Shown here: positions 26,042 through 37,139 of the stretch, piece by piece
Numbering within the stretch: the first letter of the stretch is position 1
Layout: the number at the start of each line of letters is the position of its first letter
Origin: Palaemon carinicauda
Taxonomy: Eukaryota; Arthropoda; Malacostraca; Decapoda; Palaemonidae
DNA: 64,000 bases
NCBI RefSeq assembly: GCF_036898095.1
Contig: NC_090741.1
Location: 20,710,504-20,774,503 of the forward strand
Direction of reading: 5' to 3'
Position numbers and translations under genes: made by a program
The notes under the pieces: model-generated
Databases searched by the model: none
The model's input: only the letters and a program-made list of their open reading frames with translations
What the model was told of the DNA's origin: nothing

Positions 26042-26083
<42 letters not shown>

Positions 26084-26136
26084 AACTCCACAATATGTGT
26101 GGAGTTCTATTGTTATTCCTTCTTCTTCTTCTTCTT

Positions 26137-26167
<31 letters not shown>

Positions 26168-26193
26168 TTATTATTATTATTATTATTATTATT
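26042..26193 (+). repeat. (ATT)n-(CTT)n-(ATT)n compound trinucleotide repeat
   Basis: (ATT)n at about 26042-26081, a 35-bp spacer, (CTT)n at about 26119-26166 and (ATT)n to about 26193. Frames crossing it give poly-Arg, poly-Asn or poly-Ser artefacts. Confidence 0.95.
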
Positions 26194-26809
26194 GTTTCCA
26201 TTCCACGGTCTTTGACCGCTAATAACTCCCTAATCCTAAAGTATTTGCTTTCAATCTTGAGCAGCAGTATGACCTATATGGAAGAAGTATAGATCAAGAA
26301 AATCGTACAAGTGCATGCATCGCCCCCTTGCACAAAGCAAAATTATTTTAAACGATTGCTATTCAGGATCTCAAGAACCGATGCACCAGTTGCCTTCAAA
26401 CTATTACTGGGGATACCATGGGCCATGGTCTAGTGGAGACTCAAGTCTCAGCCTATTCTGGTCAGTAGTTTCTGAGATCGCCATGACATCAAAAATGGCT
26501 ACCACATGGTCGAAGATGCTAAATCAGAAACTACTTGGCCAATTTGAACCAAATTCGGTGGAAAAGTAGGGGGTCATTAGACAACATAGATTTTGCAATA
26601 TGAATGACCCTGACCTTGACCTCAAGGTCACATGAGAATTTTTGTGAACATCTTTTAATGATTTCAAAGGAAAACGAAGACATTTTCTGAATCCTCAGAG
26701 AGTCTGCTTAAAATATTATAACAGCAAATCTGTGCAGACAAAATATTTCAACGTAAATTGTGTGTGGAGTTCTTTCTAGGAATTGCTTCAGCAAATCTAA
26801 TGTTTTCAA

Positions 26810-26811
<2 letters not shown>
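26194..26811. other. Unclassified sequence with an AGGTCA-rich block
   Basis: No gene is recognised. Around 26605-26632 the sequence TGACCCTGACCTTGACCTCAAGGTCA packs several AGGTCA half-sites on both strands. A comparable block lies at 42804-42838 within a separate repeat, so the block is probably repeat-borne. Confidence 0.5.
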
Positions 26812-26880
<69 letters not shown>

Positions 26881-27345
26881 CTAAGCTATAACAATATTTT
26901 GAAAAAACAAGATGCTATAACCTCACCGGGTCCAGCAGGGAATAAATCCAGCGAAGAAAAGAAATAAGACAACAGACAGAGTAATGTGTAAGCAAGAGAA
27001 CGCTAAGACAAGGAAAGACCATGGTACGTAGGCTATGGCACTACTCAAGGTAAAAAAGAAATCGTTTGATTTTGGAGTGTCCTCCTAAAATAGTTGTTTA
27101 CCCACGGAACAATTACAATGCAGTAGAAATATTTTTGGGCTGCCTTTGTGTTGTCAGTTGTATGAAGAAAGAGGAGAATGTTTAAAGAATATGCCAGACT
27201 ATTTCAGTGTATATGTAGGCAAAGAAAAATTTGCCGTAACCAGAGAGGTATTCAAATATTGTACAATCTGACCAACCAAAGGACCCAGTAAATCTCAAGG
27301 AGTATAGTATCACAATTAGCTGGTGTCTTAGCCAACCTACTATTT
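26812..27345 (+). repeat. Repeat R1, second copy
   Basis: Begins with (TTA)n (26812-26880). It continues through the same blocks as the 20384-21068 copy: GGCTATGGCACTACTCAAGG, GTTTGATTTTGGAGTGTCC, GAGGAGAATG, GCCGTAACCAGAGAG, AAAGGACCC, and ends near GTGTCTTAGCCAACCTAC. More diverged than the fullest copy. Confidence 0.85.
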
Positions 27346-27723
27346 ATTACAATATCCACTGGTGTATATACTGGTGTATATACTATTGGGTGAGGTGCAA
27401 GTTAGGTGATAAGTGAGAGGCGAGGTGAATGCAACTAAACATTATTTAACAGTCATTGAGTTTATATACAGTGACTTACGAGGAAGAATGTCACAAAAAT
27501 TCAAACATGATAAAGCATGAACTAGCATGATTACACAGGTCGCTTCATCAACAGTGCTGGGATGAGTGAGTGATATGATGAAAAAATTGAAACCATTGAG
27601 GTTGACAAAAAGAACCCAATCCTGAATCAATGTGTCGATGTAGTTTTGAAGTTTGGCATGAAATATAGGTACGGACACGATCTTCAGCATCCTTAGTAAT
27701 GCTGTGGCAAAGGAACTTTATCT

Positions 27724-28447
27724 TCAGTAGCAGTGCAGTAGATCAGCATGAGGGATGTGAAAGGCCATGAATGAAGTAAAACACCTATTGGTGCATGGGA
27801 GCAGGTATCTACGGTCTAGGTCTAAGAGTAACGATGTCACAGAGGAGGATGGCGTTGGAGTCGTCAAGGGGGACGTCTTCCCAATAGAGGGATGTGCAGG
27901 ATGTCCTATATACTTGCAATTCAGTAACTTTTCATTGGGCTTCTGCCAAGGCGTTGTAATCCAATCCCAGGTGAATGGCAGCCAATGGGCTTCTTGACAG
28001 GATATCAGCAACGGGATTAATTTTCCCAGGGACGTGTTGAAGGATACAATTATATTCAGCTGCAGCAGAGCAATGTCGTCATTGACAGGCGGACCAGGTG
28101 TCGCACTATCAAGTAAAAGCATGCACCAGAGGCATGTGATACGGCCTAATAACGAAGTGTGTCTCTTCCAGGAAGTGGCAAAAGAGGCGGATAGCCAAGT
28201 ACACAACCAGCAATTGTAGGTGAAAAGCAGACTATCCGGATTCAGCCTTGGACAGTTCAATACCGAAGAAGGCCAATGGCCGGGATGAGCCATTGACCAC
28301 CTGGTCGAGTATACTGCACAAATAGCAACGTCGCTGGTATCTGTGGAGAAAAGGACAGGTGCATGTGGCATAGGAAAAGTGAGGGCAGCAGTGGTTGACA
28401 GGACGTTCTTTGCTTTGCAGAAGGCCACTTCTTGAAGTGGATCCCAC
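27724..28447 (-). pseudogene. RNase H to integrase N-terminal region of Gypsy-B3
   Basis: Minus frame of 234 codons (28428-27724) reads ATAALTFPMPHAPVLFSTDTSDVAI (RNase H start, catalytic Asp) but then shifts frame. The downstream part corresponds to the zinc-binding integrase N-terminus in the wrong frame, as the same run of residues occurs out of frame in B4. Open by chance across frameshifts. Confidence 0.7.
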
Positions 28448-29064
28448 TTCAGGTCTTCTGGCTTGCCCTTGAGGGAGGCATAGAGGGGGGGGGGAAGAGT
28501 GGAGGAGATGGCTAATAGTTGATCATGCCCAAGAATTTTTGCAGTACTTTGATAGCCGAGGGTGTGGGGAAGTTCTGTACAGATGCTGACTTCACAGGGA
28601 GGCAGTGAACTCCTTTAGGAGTGATGCGGTGCCCTACAAATGATACTTCCTTGGCACCAAAGGTACTCTTGTCTTACCAGACTACAAGGCCATTCTGTTG
28701 AAAGTTAATCAAGCACAATGTATAGATGATGAAGCTGTTCCTCTTTCGAGAAAGTGAACACAAGTATTTCGTCCAAAAAATATAAATAGGAGACTAGGTC
28801 CCCTAAGATGCCATCCAAGAGATGTTGAAAAGTGACTCCAGCAATACGAAGGGTAGTATAGGAGTAATTGAAGATTTATGTACCGAAAGGGGTGGTGATG
28901 ATGGTTTTGGGGATGTCTTCTTGGTTCATGAGCATCTGATAATTCCCCTTCATAAGGTCTTGTGTGGAGAAAACCTTTGCTTTGGGCAAGTAGGAGGTCA
29001 CATGGGCAATGTTTGGGAGGTGGTAGTGATCTGGTTCTGTGTGCATGTTCAGGCACCTGTATTT
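28448..29064 (-). pseudogene. Reverse transcriptase remnant of Gypsy-B3
   Basis: Nucleotide similarity to the B1 RT is continuous. On the plus strand GAAGAGGAACAGCTTC-like and CACAAGTAT blocks correspond to the region around the catalytic VDD box, but the frames are broken by stops, and VDD itself is changed (minus reading KYLF-DE-like). Nonfunctional. Confidence 0.65.
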
Positions 29065-29535
29065 CTTGACTGTAACCTGTCTCTAAATGGCCAAATAAAT
29101 AACCTTGTTATTACCAGGATTGACTACTGCAACTCTATTACAATTTACCAAACGTGCAACTTGAGAAATTACAAAACATAATATATAGAGGAGCAAGACT
29201 GATAAAAGGTGTCCCACCTAGAGAAAGGATCACCCCTATACTAGTCGATTTAAACTGGCTATCGATTAAAACGAGAATTTAATTTAAAATATGTACAATG
29301 ACCCACCAAGTTATCAGAACCGGGCGTGCAATATACTTAAGAGAATTGCTACATATTGCACACCCAACAAATTGTGTCGACATGAGAATAGTTACAGATG
29401 GCTTCAAACTGTTGAAACCTCGATTCATGTCTACTTAAGGCTCCAGAGCCTTTAAATATGTGACCCCGAGACTATGTAATAAGCTCCCACGAAACATTCG
29501 AATGATTGAAGACATTAAGGCTTTCAAGAGGAGAC
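29065..29535 (+). pseudogene. CR1-type LINE, C-terminal part of ORF2 (interrupted)
   Basis: Broken frames give CNLSLNGQINNLV, ITRIDYCNSI, GARLIKGVPPRERITPILVDLNWL, and YVTPRLCNKLPRNIRMIEDIKAFKRRL. This is the conserved tail that follows the RT domain in CR1/Jockey-group LINEs; a closely similar tail is in 35010-34213. Gypsy-B4 interrupts it at 29536, and the last coding residues resume at about 32318. Confidence 0.85.
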
Positions 29536-29830
29536 TGTACCAACTGTATGTCACACGATCGTACATAGTAACGACATTTCATTTTGTGCATATATTATGC
29601 TTGTATCTTCGCTCTCCCCTCGCACTGACAAGGACCTGAAATAACATGTCTGTTTTCCTCACTGTTAAATGTTAAACGGTGCAGTGTTGGTAAAACAGGA
29701 AATTTCCTGTTATGTCCTTTATGCCATTTTTGCATGGAGTTTATGTATATAAAATCGAGTGTTCTGTAATAAAGTTACTCAGTTGCTTTGATCCTGCCTT
29801 AGAGCCACAACATTCTCTCAGCTCGTCGCA
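29536..29830 (+). mobile_element. 5' LTR of Gypsy-B4 (295 bp)
   Basis: Starts TGTACCAACTG, contains TATATAAAATCG and AATAAAG, ends GTCGCA. Matches 32091-32309 over most of its length. Confidence 0.8.
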
Positions 29831-29831
29831 T

Positions 29832-29849
29832 TGGTGACCCCGGAAGTCA
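29832..29849 (+). promoter_or_regulatory. Primer-binding site of Gypsy-B4 (probable tRNA-Trp type)
   Basis: TGGTGACCCCG starts two bases after the LTR end. The first 11 bases fit the complement of tRNA-Trp, the primer reported for the CsRn1/Kabuki clade of Gypsy; the remaining bases (GAAGTCA) do not. Clade assignment is tentative. Confidence 0.5.
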
Positions 29850-29900
29850 ACTTGCTCCTCCCGCCTTCCACATCCCCTCGCCCCTCCGTCATTGGTACTA

Positions 29901-30185
29901 TGGCCGCCCAATTGAAATTGTCGTCGTTCACCAGCGGAGAGGCGTTTCCTTGGTTTCAGAGCACAAAAGTCCAGTTTCACATTAAGGTATGACTCGATCA
30001 ACCACCAAAGCATATTATGTTATCGCGGCGATACCCGAGGACACCTTTACGGAAATATCCAACTGACTTTGTGAACAAGGAGACACCCTAATAGCGTATG
30101 ACGCCCTCGAAATATACCTTCTGCAGCATTACTCGCCGTCACTAGCGCCCATATAGCAAAGCTTTTTCAGCTCTCTCAACAACCG
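29901..30185 (+). pseudogene. Gag remnant of Gypsy-B4
   Basis: ATG at 29901 reads MAAQLKLSSFTSGEAFPWFQ, then a stop within about 30 codons. Out-of-frame remnants continue to SKAFSALSTTV, which corresponds to FRLSQQQLG in B1. At about 30183 it is fused to the end of RT (HRITPEGVHP). Confidence 0.75.
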
Positions 30186-30731
30186 TTGGGGCACCGCATC
30201 ACTCCTGAAGGAGTCCATCCCCTCCCTGAGAAGGTAGCAGCCGTTCAGGAATTCCCCAAGCCCTCGACCACCAAAGCTCTGCAGGAATTCTTGGGCATGA
30301 TCAACTATTATCTTCGTTTTCTGTCAGCTATTTCCACCACTGTTGCTCCCCTCTACCCTTCCATCAACAGCAAGCCAAAGGACCTGAAGTGGGGTCCCCT
30401 TCAAGAAGCAGCCTTCTGCAATGCAAAGAAGGCCCTATCAACTGCTGCAGCTCTCACTTTTCCTATCCCACATGCCCCTCTCCTTCCCTCCACTGATGCC
30501 AGGAAAGTCGCTATTGGTGCAGTAGTCGAGCAGGTGGTCAACGGCTCGCCCCGCCCATTGGCCTTCTTCAGCAGAAAACCGTCCAAGGCAGAATCGGGTT
30601 ATTCTACCTTCGATCGCGAATTACTGGCAGTGCACTTGGCTGTCTGTCACTTTCGCCATTTATTAAAAGGAATGCCCTTCGTCATTCATACAGATCACAT
30701 GCCTCTGGTGCACACCTTCACTCAACACTGA
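30186..30731 (+). CDS. RT tail plus RNase H of Gypsy-B4 (open)
   Basis: The 181-codon open frame starts at the end of the RT connection (HRITPEGVHPLPEKV, LQEFLGMINYYLRFL) and covers RNase H. LPSTDARKVAIGAVV holds the first Asp, STFDRELLAVHLAV the Glu, and FVIHTDHMPLVHTFT the third Asp. A frameshift near 30731 separates it from the integrase frame. The ATG-like start is within the former RT frame and is not a natural start. No polymerase remains, so it could only act with enzymes from another copy. Confidence 0.85.
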   Translation: MGHRITPEGVHPLPEKVAAVQEFPKPSTTKALQEFLGMINYYLRFLSAISTTVAPLYPSINSKPKDLKWGPLQEAAFCNAKKALSTAAALTFPIPHAPLLPSTDARKVAIGAVVEQVVNGSPRPLAFFSRKPSKAESGYSTFDRELLAVHLAVCHFRHLLKGMPFVIHTDHMPLVHTFTQH

Positions 30732-30810
30732 CGCCTGGTCCGCCCGTCAACACCAACATCTCTCCGCCGTGGCTGAATACAATTGCACCCTTTGATACGT
30801 CCCTGGGAAA

Positions 30811-31167
30811 ATGAATACCATTGCCGATGCCCTGTCAAGAAACACGTTGGCTGACGTTCAGCTGGGATTGGATTACAACGACTTGGCTGAAGCACAGCGA
30901 CAGGATCCAGAGTATCAAGAATGTAGGACATTCTGCACGTCCCTCCGTTGGGAAGACTTCCCCCTTGAAGACTCCAAAACCAACCTCCTCTGTGACGTCA
31001 GTACTGGTGGACCGCGACCTTGGATTCCTGCTCCCATGCGCCGGCAGGTGTTTGATTTCATTCACGGCCTTCCACATCCCTTGTGCCAATCTACTGCACA
31101 GCTGCTGATGACGAAGTTCATTTGGCATGGCATTTCTAAGGATGCTAAGGATTGGGTCCGCACCTGA
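30811..31167 (+). pseudogene. Integrase N-terminal region of Gypsy-B4
   Basis: MNTIADALSRNTLADVQLG closes RNase H (final DALSR) and leads to the integrase zinc-binding region (RRQVFDFIHGLPHPLCQSTAQLLMTKFIWHGISKDAKDWVRT). A stop at 31165-31167 falls just before the Cys-x2-Cys of the HHCC motif, which has decayed (TSSQTSKE). Confidence 0.82.
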
Positions 31168-31212
31168 ACTTCTTCCCAAACTTCCAAAGAACATCGTCAC
31201 ACGAATTCAGGA

Positions 31213-31800
31213 GTGGGCACCTTTCCACAACCTCAGCGTCGTTTCGCCCACATTAACATCGACGTTGTAGGCCCCCTACCTACATCACAAGGACATTGTT
31301 ACCTGTTTACCGTCATCGATCGCTCCCCTCGTTGGCCTGAAGCCATTCCCATGGAAACTACAACATCCGCCTCATGTACATCTGCCTTACTCTCAGGATG
31401 GATTGCAAGATTTGGTATCCCTGAATACATTACTTCTGACAGGGGTACCACTTTCACCTCTCAATTATGGAAATCATTAGCGAATCTCCTGGGCATCACC
31501 CTACATTGGACAACTGCCTACAACCACGCTGCCAATGGAATGGTTGAACGTTTTCATCGCAACCTCAAAGCAGATTTGATGTCCCGCTGCAAGGATTGCA
31601 ACTGGTTTACTCAGCTTCCCTGGGTCCTCTTGGGACTAAGGACCAGTCCTAAAGACGCCCTCGACCTCTCGGCAGCTAAAATGGTGTATGGCGACCCGTT
31701 GGTAGTCCCTGCCAAATTTTTTCCTTCTACAACATCCTCCGACGATCTCCAGCGCATACATCACGTCGTTGGAAAATTTACTCCATGCCGCCAGACTTAA
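31213..31800 (+). CDS. Integrase catalytic core of Gypsy-B4 (open)
   Basis: The 195-codon frame has the rve core: AHINIDVVGPLP (first Asp), YITSDRGTTFTSQLW (second Asp) and NGMVERFHRNLK (Glu), giving the D,D-35-E arrangement, plus a short C-terminal region ending FTPCRQT. It lacks its N-terminal zinc domain because of the stop at 31167. It is the most intact integrase of the B family here. Confidence 0.85.
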   Translation: MGTFPQPQRRFAHINIDVVGPLPTSQGHCYLFTVIDRSPRWPEAIPMETTTSASCTSALLSGWIARFGIPEYITSDRGTTFTSQLWKSLANLLGITLHWTTAYNHAANGMVERFHRNLKADLMSRCKDCNWFTQLPWVLLGLRTSPKDALDLSAAKMVYGDPLVVPAKFFPSTTSSDDLQRIHHVVGKFTPCRQT

Positions 31801-32090
31801 AAGCCCCCAGTGAAGCATCACATACCGACAGACTTGCCCTCTGCAACGCACGTCATCCTACACAATGACACTAGCAAGCCACTGCTAATGCCTCCTTACA
31901 CGGGCCCTTTCCTTGTGATCCGACGCAGTCCGAAAGCAACCAACTAAACATTCGTGGCAAAGAAGACTGGGTCTCCATTGATCCTCTAAAACCTTCTTAT
32001 CTCCAGCCAGATGACCCGCCTACAGTTCGCCTCTCTAGCTCAGGGCGCCCTATCTAACATGTACAGTAGGTAATTTTTAGGTGGGGAGCC

Positions 32091-32309
32091 ATGTACCAAC
32101 CATGCGTCACACGATCGTACATATTAACATTTCATTTTGTGTATATATTATGCTTGTATCTTCGCTCTCCCTTCGCACTGAGAATAACATGTCTCTTTTT
32201 CTCACTGCTAACTGTTAACCGGTGCGGTGTCGGTTGAAGAGGAAATTTCCTGTTATGTATTTTATGCCTTTTTTGCATGGAGTTTATGTACATAAAAGCG
32301 AGTGTTCTG
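32091..32309 (+). mobile_element. 3' LTR of Gypsy-B4 (truncated)
   Basis: Preceded by the polypurine tract AGGTGGGGAG (about 32080-32089). Starts TGTACCAACC and follows the 5' LTR to GTTCTGTAA, where the match stops about 85 bp short of the 5' LTR end. Confidence 0.8.
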
Positions 32310-32482
32310 TAACAGTCAAACAACAGTGACGATTTAACAGTAAATGAACAACACGCGATATGAAACGCTAAATACTCTGAACGAACAAGATAAAACGACA
32401 GTGGAAGTCCTGTAGGGAGTGGGGTTCCCCTGCTATATGGGACCGAAAAAGAAGCAATCAAAGTAAGTAAAGTAAGTAAAGA
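32310..32482 (+). pseudogene. CR1-type LINE 3' end, resumed after Gypsy-B4
   Basis: The frame GACGATTTAACAG... reads DDLTVNEQHAI then a stop, the end of the CR1-type ORF2 interrupted at 29535. A 3' UTR follows (GTGGAAGTCCTGTAGGG, GTGGGGTTCCCCTGC), then a terminal AAGT-type tail (about 32458-32482), the short 3' repeat typical of the group. Confidence 0.8.
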
Positions 32483-33632
<1,150 letters not shown>

Positions 33633-33800
33633 TTTTATCTAACGGTCGTTTGGTCCAACAGCCGTTTGGTGTATTATTATACGAAATATCTATATTACTA
33701 ATAATTAACCGGCAATTACTGATGTCAAAGGAAAAAATTTATCGTGTTAACAGTCAACTATGTAATTCCTTAAAGAAAAGTGTTGTTAAGTGAAAATTTA
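33633..33800. repeat. Foldback element, left arm
   Basis: Contains AACGGTCGTTTGGTCCAACAG and an AAAGAAAAGTGTTGTTAAGTGAAAA unit. Both recur in reverse complement at 38840-38960 (ACGAAATGTCCGTTACACG; TTTTTCATTTAACAACACTC), so this is the left arm of an inverted repeat. The right arm is split by the LINE at 34076-38640. Confidence 0.6.
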
Positions 33801-33989
33801 AGATAACCCAGTTTAACTGGCCATGCTTACTTACAGCGAACTTAATGGCGGTAAGTAGTATTAGCTTCATGATAATGAATTGTGAACGTTTGTCTTCAGA
33901 TAAAACGCAATCCTTCTTCACAGTTTGAATGTCTCCATTCTTACAAATTCTTTTGATGAGTAAACGTGACAAGCTGAACTTAGTTCTTA

Positions 33990-34075
33990 CTTTAAACTCA
34001 TGTATTTTTTTTTCATTTTACAATACTCTTTCTTAGTGAGTAATTAGTTAGCTGTTAATAATTTAAATTTTTCAT
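33990..34075 (+). repeat. Foldback element, right-arm unit left of the LINE
   Basis: One unit of the roughly 55-62-bp tandem motif (TTTTCATTTTACAATACTCTTTC ... GTAATTAGTTAGCTGTTAATAA), cut by the LINE 3' end at 34076. Confidence 0.6.
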
Positions 34076-34212
34076 TTACTTACTTTTACTTTTACAGGTT
34101 TATTTCTCACCCTCCATCAGACACTAAAGGTCTGTTCAGGAGGGCCTTGGTGTGTGAAAAAATAATTTCTTTCCAGTTAATATTTTGCTCTGTATCGTTA
34201 TCAGTTATTTCA

Positions 34213-35010
34213 CTAGCATTTATATTCAGGCTTAATAGTTTTCAGGTCACTATTATAACACTTTCTAAAAAGATAAGTATTCAGGTTTTTCTTGAAAGCT
34301 GCCACATTATTGCTATTCTTGACATCGAGTGGAAGGTCGTTAAAGAGTCTCGGTGCAGCATAACTGAACGTTCTTCCTCCTATTGCATGATTCACACTAA
34401 TTTCGAATAGTCTATGTGGGTCATCAGCATGTCTAACTCTTACAGCGGCGCTGGTAGCTTCAGGGTAGGGGACCAAGCAATCACGAAGACATTTAGGCTT
34501 ATCACTTGTAAGTGCTTTGTGAGTCAACAAGTAAATTCTAAATTCAATTTTAGCCTTAACAGGTAACCAATGTAGATCGATCAATGCAGGAGTTATTCTC
34601 TCCCTTAGTTTAATGCCTTTCATCAGTCTAGCCGACCGGTTTTGCACATTTTTAAGCTTTCTTAGTAGTGTATTGGGCAATTTGTAGTACAGAGAATTGT
34701 AATAATGAAGCCTTGATATTACATGACTCATCACTAAAATTTTTGTACTGCCCTCTGTTAAATATTTTCTAATAAATGCTATGTTTCTCAGGTAATAGTT
34801 ACACACTTTCATTGTGTTCACAATTTGGTCCCTCATTGACAAATTACAATCTATCAGTACACCCAAATTTTTCACAACAGGCACAATCCCAACAACAGCA
34901 TCACCTATTTTTATACTTTGAATTAACTGGTAATTCTTCAAAGCCACCTTTGTGCCAAAAAACATACATTCTGTTTTATCATCATTTAATTTGAGCTTTT
35001 TCCTCTGCAT
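34213..35010 (-). pseudogene. LINE ORF2, C-terminal part of RT and tail
   Basis: The 265-codon frame holds KLKLNDDKTECMFFGTK (after the catalytic box), VKNLGVLIDCNLSM, VISRLHYYNSLYYKLP, RSARLMKGIKLRERITPALIDLHWLPVKAKIEF, VRHADDPHRLFEI and SYAAPRLFNDLPLDVKN. It is in the same frame as 36177-35392. The intervening 35010-35391 carries stops, including one directly in front of the catalytic ADD (near 35125). Confidence 0.9.
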
Positions 35011-35391
35011 CCATGTTTTATTTCAGTCATTATCTCATAAATTTTCTTCTCTGTATCTTGTGTTGTTGAAATTGAGAGGTAAGTGTTGTTGAAATTGAGA
35101 GGTAAAACTGAGTATCATCTGCTTATAGTTTAAAGCCCACTTTTTGTTTTTTCAAGATGTGTGATAGCTAGATAGTATTATGTTAATCAAGATAGGGCCC
35201 AGAACACTAACCTGTGGTACACCCTTCATAAGAATTCTCTCATTGAATCGGTTTCCAGAAACTTCTACAATAGTCTTCCTGTTCACTAAGTAACTTCACA
35301 AAAATTTCAGTGCTTCCTCAGTCACTCCAATAGACTTTAAGTCGTCAAGTAAGTACTTGAGCACAACAGTGTCAAAAGCAGCACTAAGATC

Positions 35392-36177
35392 TTACATAAT
35401 CAAAATTCCACACTTTCCCTCATCAAGAAGACCCATCATATCATTCATTATTGAGCATAAGGTAGTTTCTGTAGAATGATTAGCTCTGTAGGCCGATTGA
35501 TTTTCCGGGAATACCTCTAACTCATCAATATGCGCCCATAATTGCTCACTTATGACTTTTTCAATAAGCTTTGACAAGTAGGATAAATTTGAAATGGGCA
35601 TATATGAATTTAGCTCGTTTACATCACCTTTTCCTTTGTAAATTGGTTTGATCAACGCAGTTTTTTCACAGCTAGAAAAACAGGATTGTGATATACTTAG
35701 GTTAATTATATTCAGGTAAATGTTATATACAACTTGCTTGTTTGTAGCTTCACTTATTGAACTGTTTGGGAAAGGGTCGTTTCCACAGTATGTATTCTTC
35801 ATCTCTCTCATAACCTTTAACAAGTCGCACATATTTATTTCCTTAAATTTTATTAACTTCTTTCCCTCCTTCACTGGCATAGCTGACTGTCCTTCCAAGT
35901 GATTTTGGGGGAAACCTCTATAGATTTTATCAGTTTTTTCATCGAAGAATATAGCAAATCTCTCCGCACAAAAATTGTCAGGCAAGACATATTTTTTCTT
36001 TAATCCCATCAAATCATCAAGGTTTTTGTGAAAGTCCTTCATGTTATTGGTTTTTTTACATTCGCTGTTGTAGAATTTTCTTTTTGTTTTTTCTAACAGG
36101 ATTTTATAGTCCTTTCTGGCCTTATTATATAGATTTCTGGCTTGTGAGGATTTGGCTCTTTTCCATCTACCTTCCAT
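35392..36177 (-). pseudogene. LINE ORF2, N-terminal half of reverse transcriptase
   Basis: ARNLYNKARKDYKILLEKTKRKFYN (post-endonuclease linker) leads to ALIKPIYKGKGDVNELNSYMPIS (RT block 1), LSKLIEKVISEQLW, and QSAYRANHSTETTL (block 2). It ends at a stop just before the block with the first catalytic Asp (minus reading DLSAAFDTVV). Confidence 0.9.
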
Positions 36178-36200
36178 CTTACGTCTGTGTATTTTAGCCT

Positions 36201-37139
36201 TTAATAGCTCACTATTATACCATTAACATTTTCGCGTACAACTATTTGTTTGTTCTTTATGGGACACATAGTATCGTACATTTTTCCAAAATTGTCGTTG
36301 TACTTCTTGGTATAACACCCAGCACATTCTCTGTCTACCATATGTTCACATTGTGTGTTCTCACAAGACATTTGCGCTACACTAGCTTCAATAAAATTCT
36401 CAGCATCAAAATTTTCCCGTTCCCTATATGTGATCCATTTTTTTAATACTCTGGTGCAATTTATATTAACATCAAAAGTGATGAGTTTATGTGTTTTTGA
36501 GATCTCAAAGTCTGGTTCCACTTCAAGGTTTTTTATTAGGTCTGAGTCTTTTCCACATATGACCAAGTCGAGTGTATGACCACCTACTGACGTTGATACC
36601 GAAACACTGTTTATTAAATCAAACATCTCAAATACTTCCTTGAGTTCTTTAGTCTTATAATCGTTTTCATCATCTACCCAACAATTAAAGTCACCACCAA
36701 TTAACGTATTTTTAATATCGTCCACCACACCCACAAGAATACTAAATTCTTCAATGAATTTCCTCATATTACTCCCTGGTGGTCTATATAATGATATTAT
36801 ATTCAATACCTTATTGTTTCTTGTCAGTTTTAAACAGATATATTCAAACGTTTCAAATACTATTTCATTCATGATAGAAACCCTAGAGAAGGTTTTCGAC
36901 ACGAAGACACCCACTCCTCCTCCAGTTTTGTCCTTTCTTGGTACGTGGTAGAAATCGTGAGTACACGGCGTCATCTTCTGAATCTTTGAGTTATCACTAA
37001 TATTTCCCTGCAACCAAGTTTCCGTTAATAAGCATAAATCTAATTCCATTTCGTTAATAAGATTTCTCATCTTTATGGTTTTATTCCCCACCGATTGAAT
37101 ATTTATCAGACCACACTTAACCAATGGGCTAGACTCCAT
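36201..37139 (-). pseudogene. LINE ORF2, AP-type endonuclease domain
   Basis: The frame from ATG 37139 has LINIQSVGNK (Asn box), CLLTETWL (metal-binding Glu), GGVGVFVSK, ISLYRPPGSN, IGGDFNCW (GDFN), GGHTLDLVI, and a final SKTHKLITFDV, where the usual S-D-H is K-T-H. The endonuclease nicks target DNA for target-primed reverse transcription. A frameshift near 36205-36225 separates it from RT. Confidence 0.92.

Larger units (their letters stand above)
27392..29064 (-). mobile_element. Gypsy-B3, truncated copy, minus strand
   Basis: From right to left: RT (29064-28430), RNase H (about 28430-27990), the integrase N-terminal region (about 27900-27620), then an LTR (27545-27392) with TATATAAACTC. 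The integrase core is deleted. The RT end at 29064 is joined directly to CR1-type LINE sequence. Confidence 0.82.
29536..32309 (+). mobile_element. Gypsy-B4, internally deleted copy with both LTRs
   Basis: 5' LTR 29536-29830 (TGTACC...GTCGCA), primer-site region, Gag start, then a deletion joining Gag to the end of RT, then RNase H and integrase in mostly open frames, a purine tract, and a 3' LTR 32091-32309 that has lost its last ~85 bp. It is inserted in the CR1-type tail. Its open RNase H and integrase make it the best-preserved B copy. Confidence 0.88.

Noticed and set aside
25911..26292. Poly-Arg, poly-Asn and poly-Leu frames
   Set aside because: They translate the compound (ATT)n/(CTT)n repeat and are not proteins.
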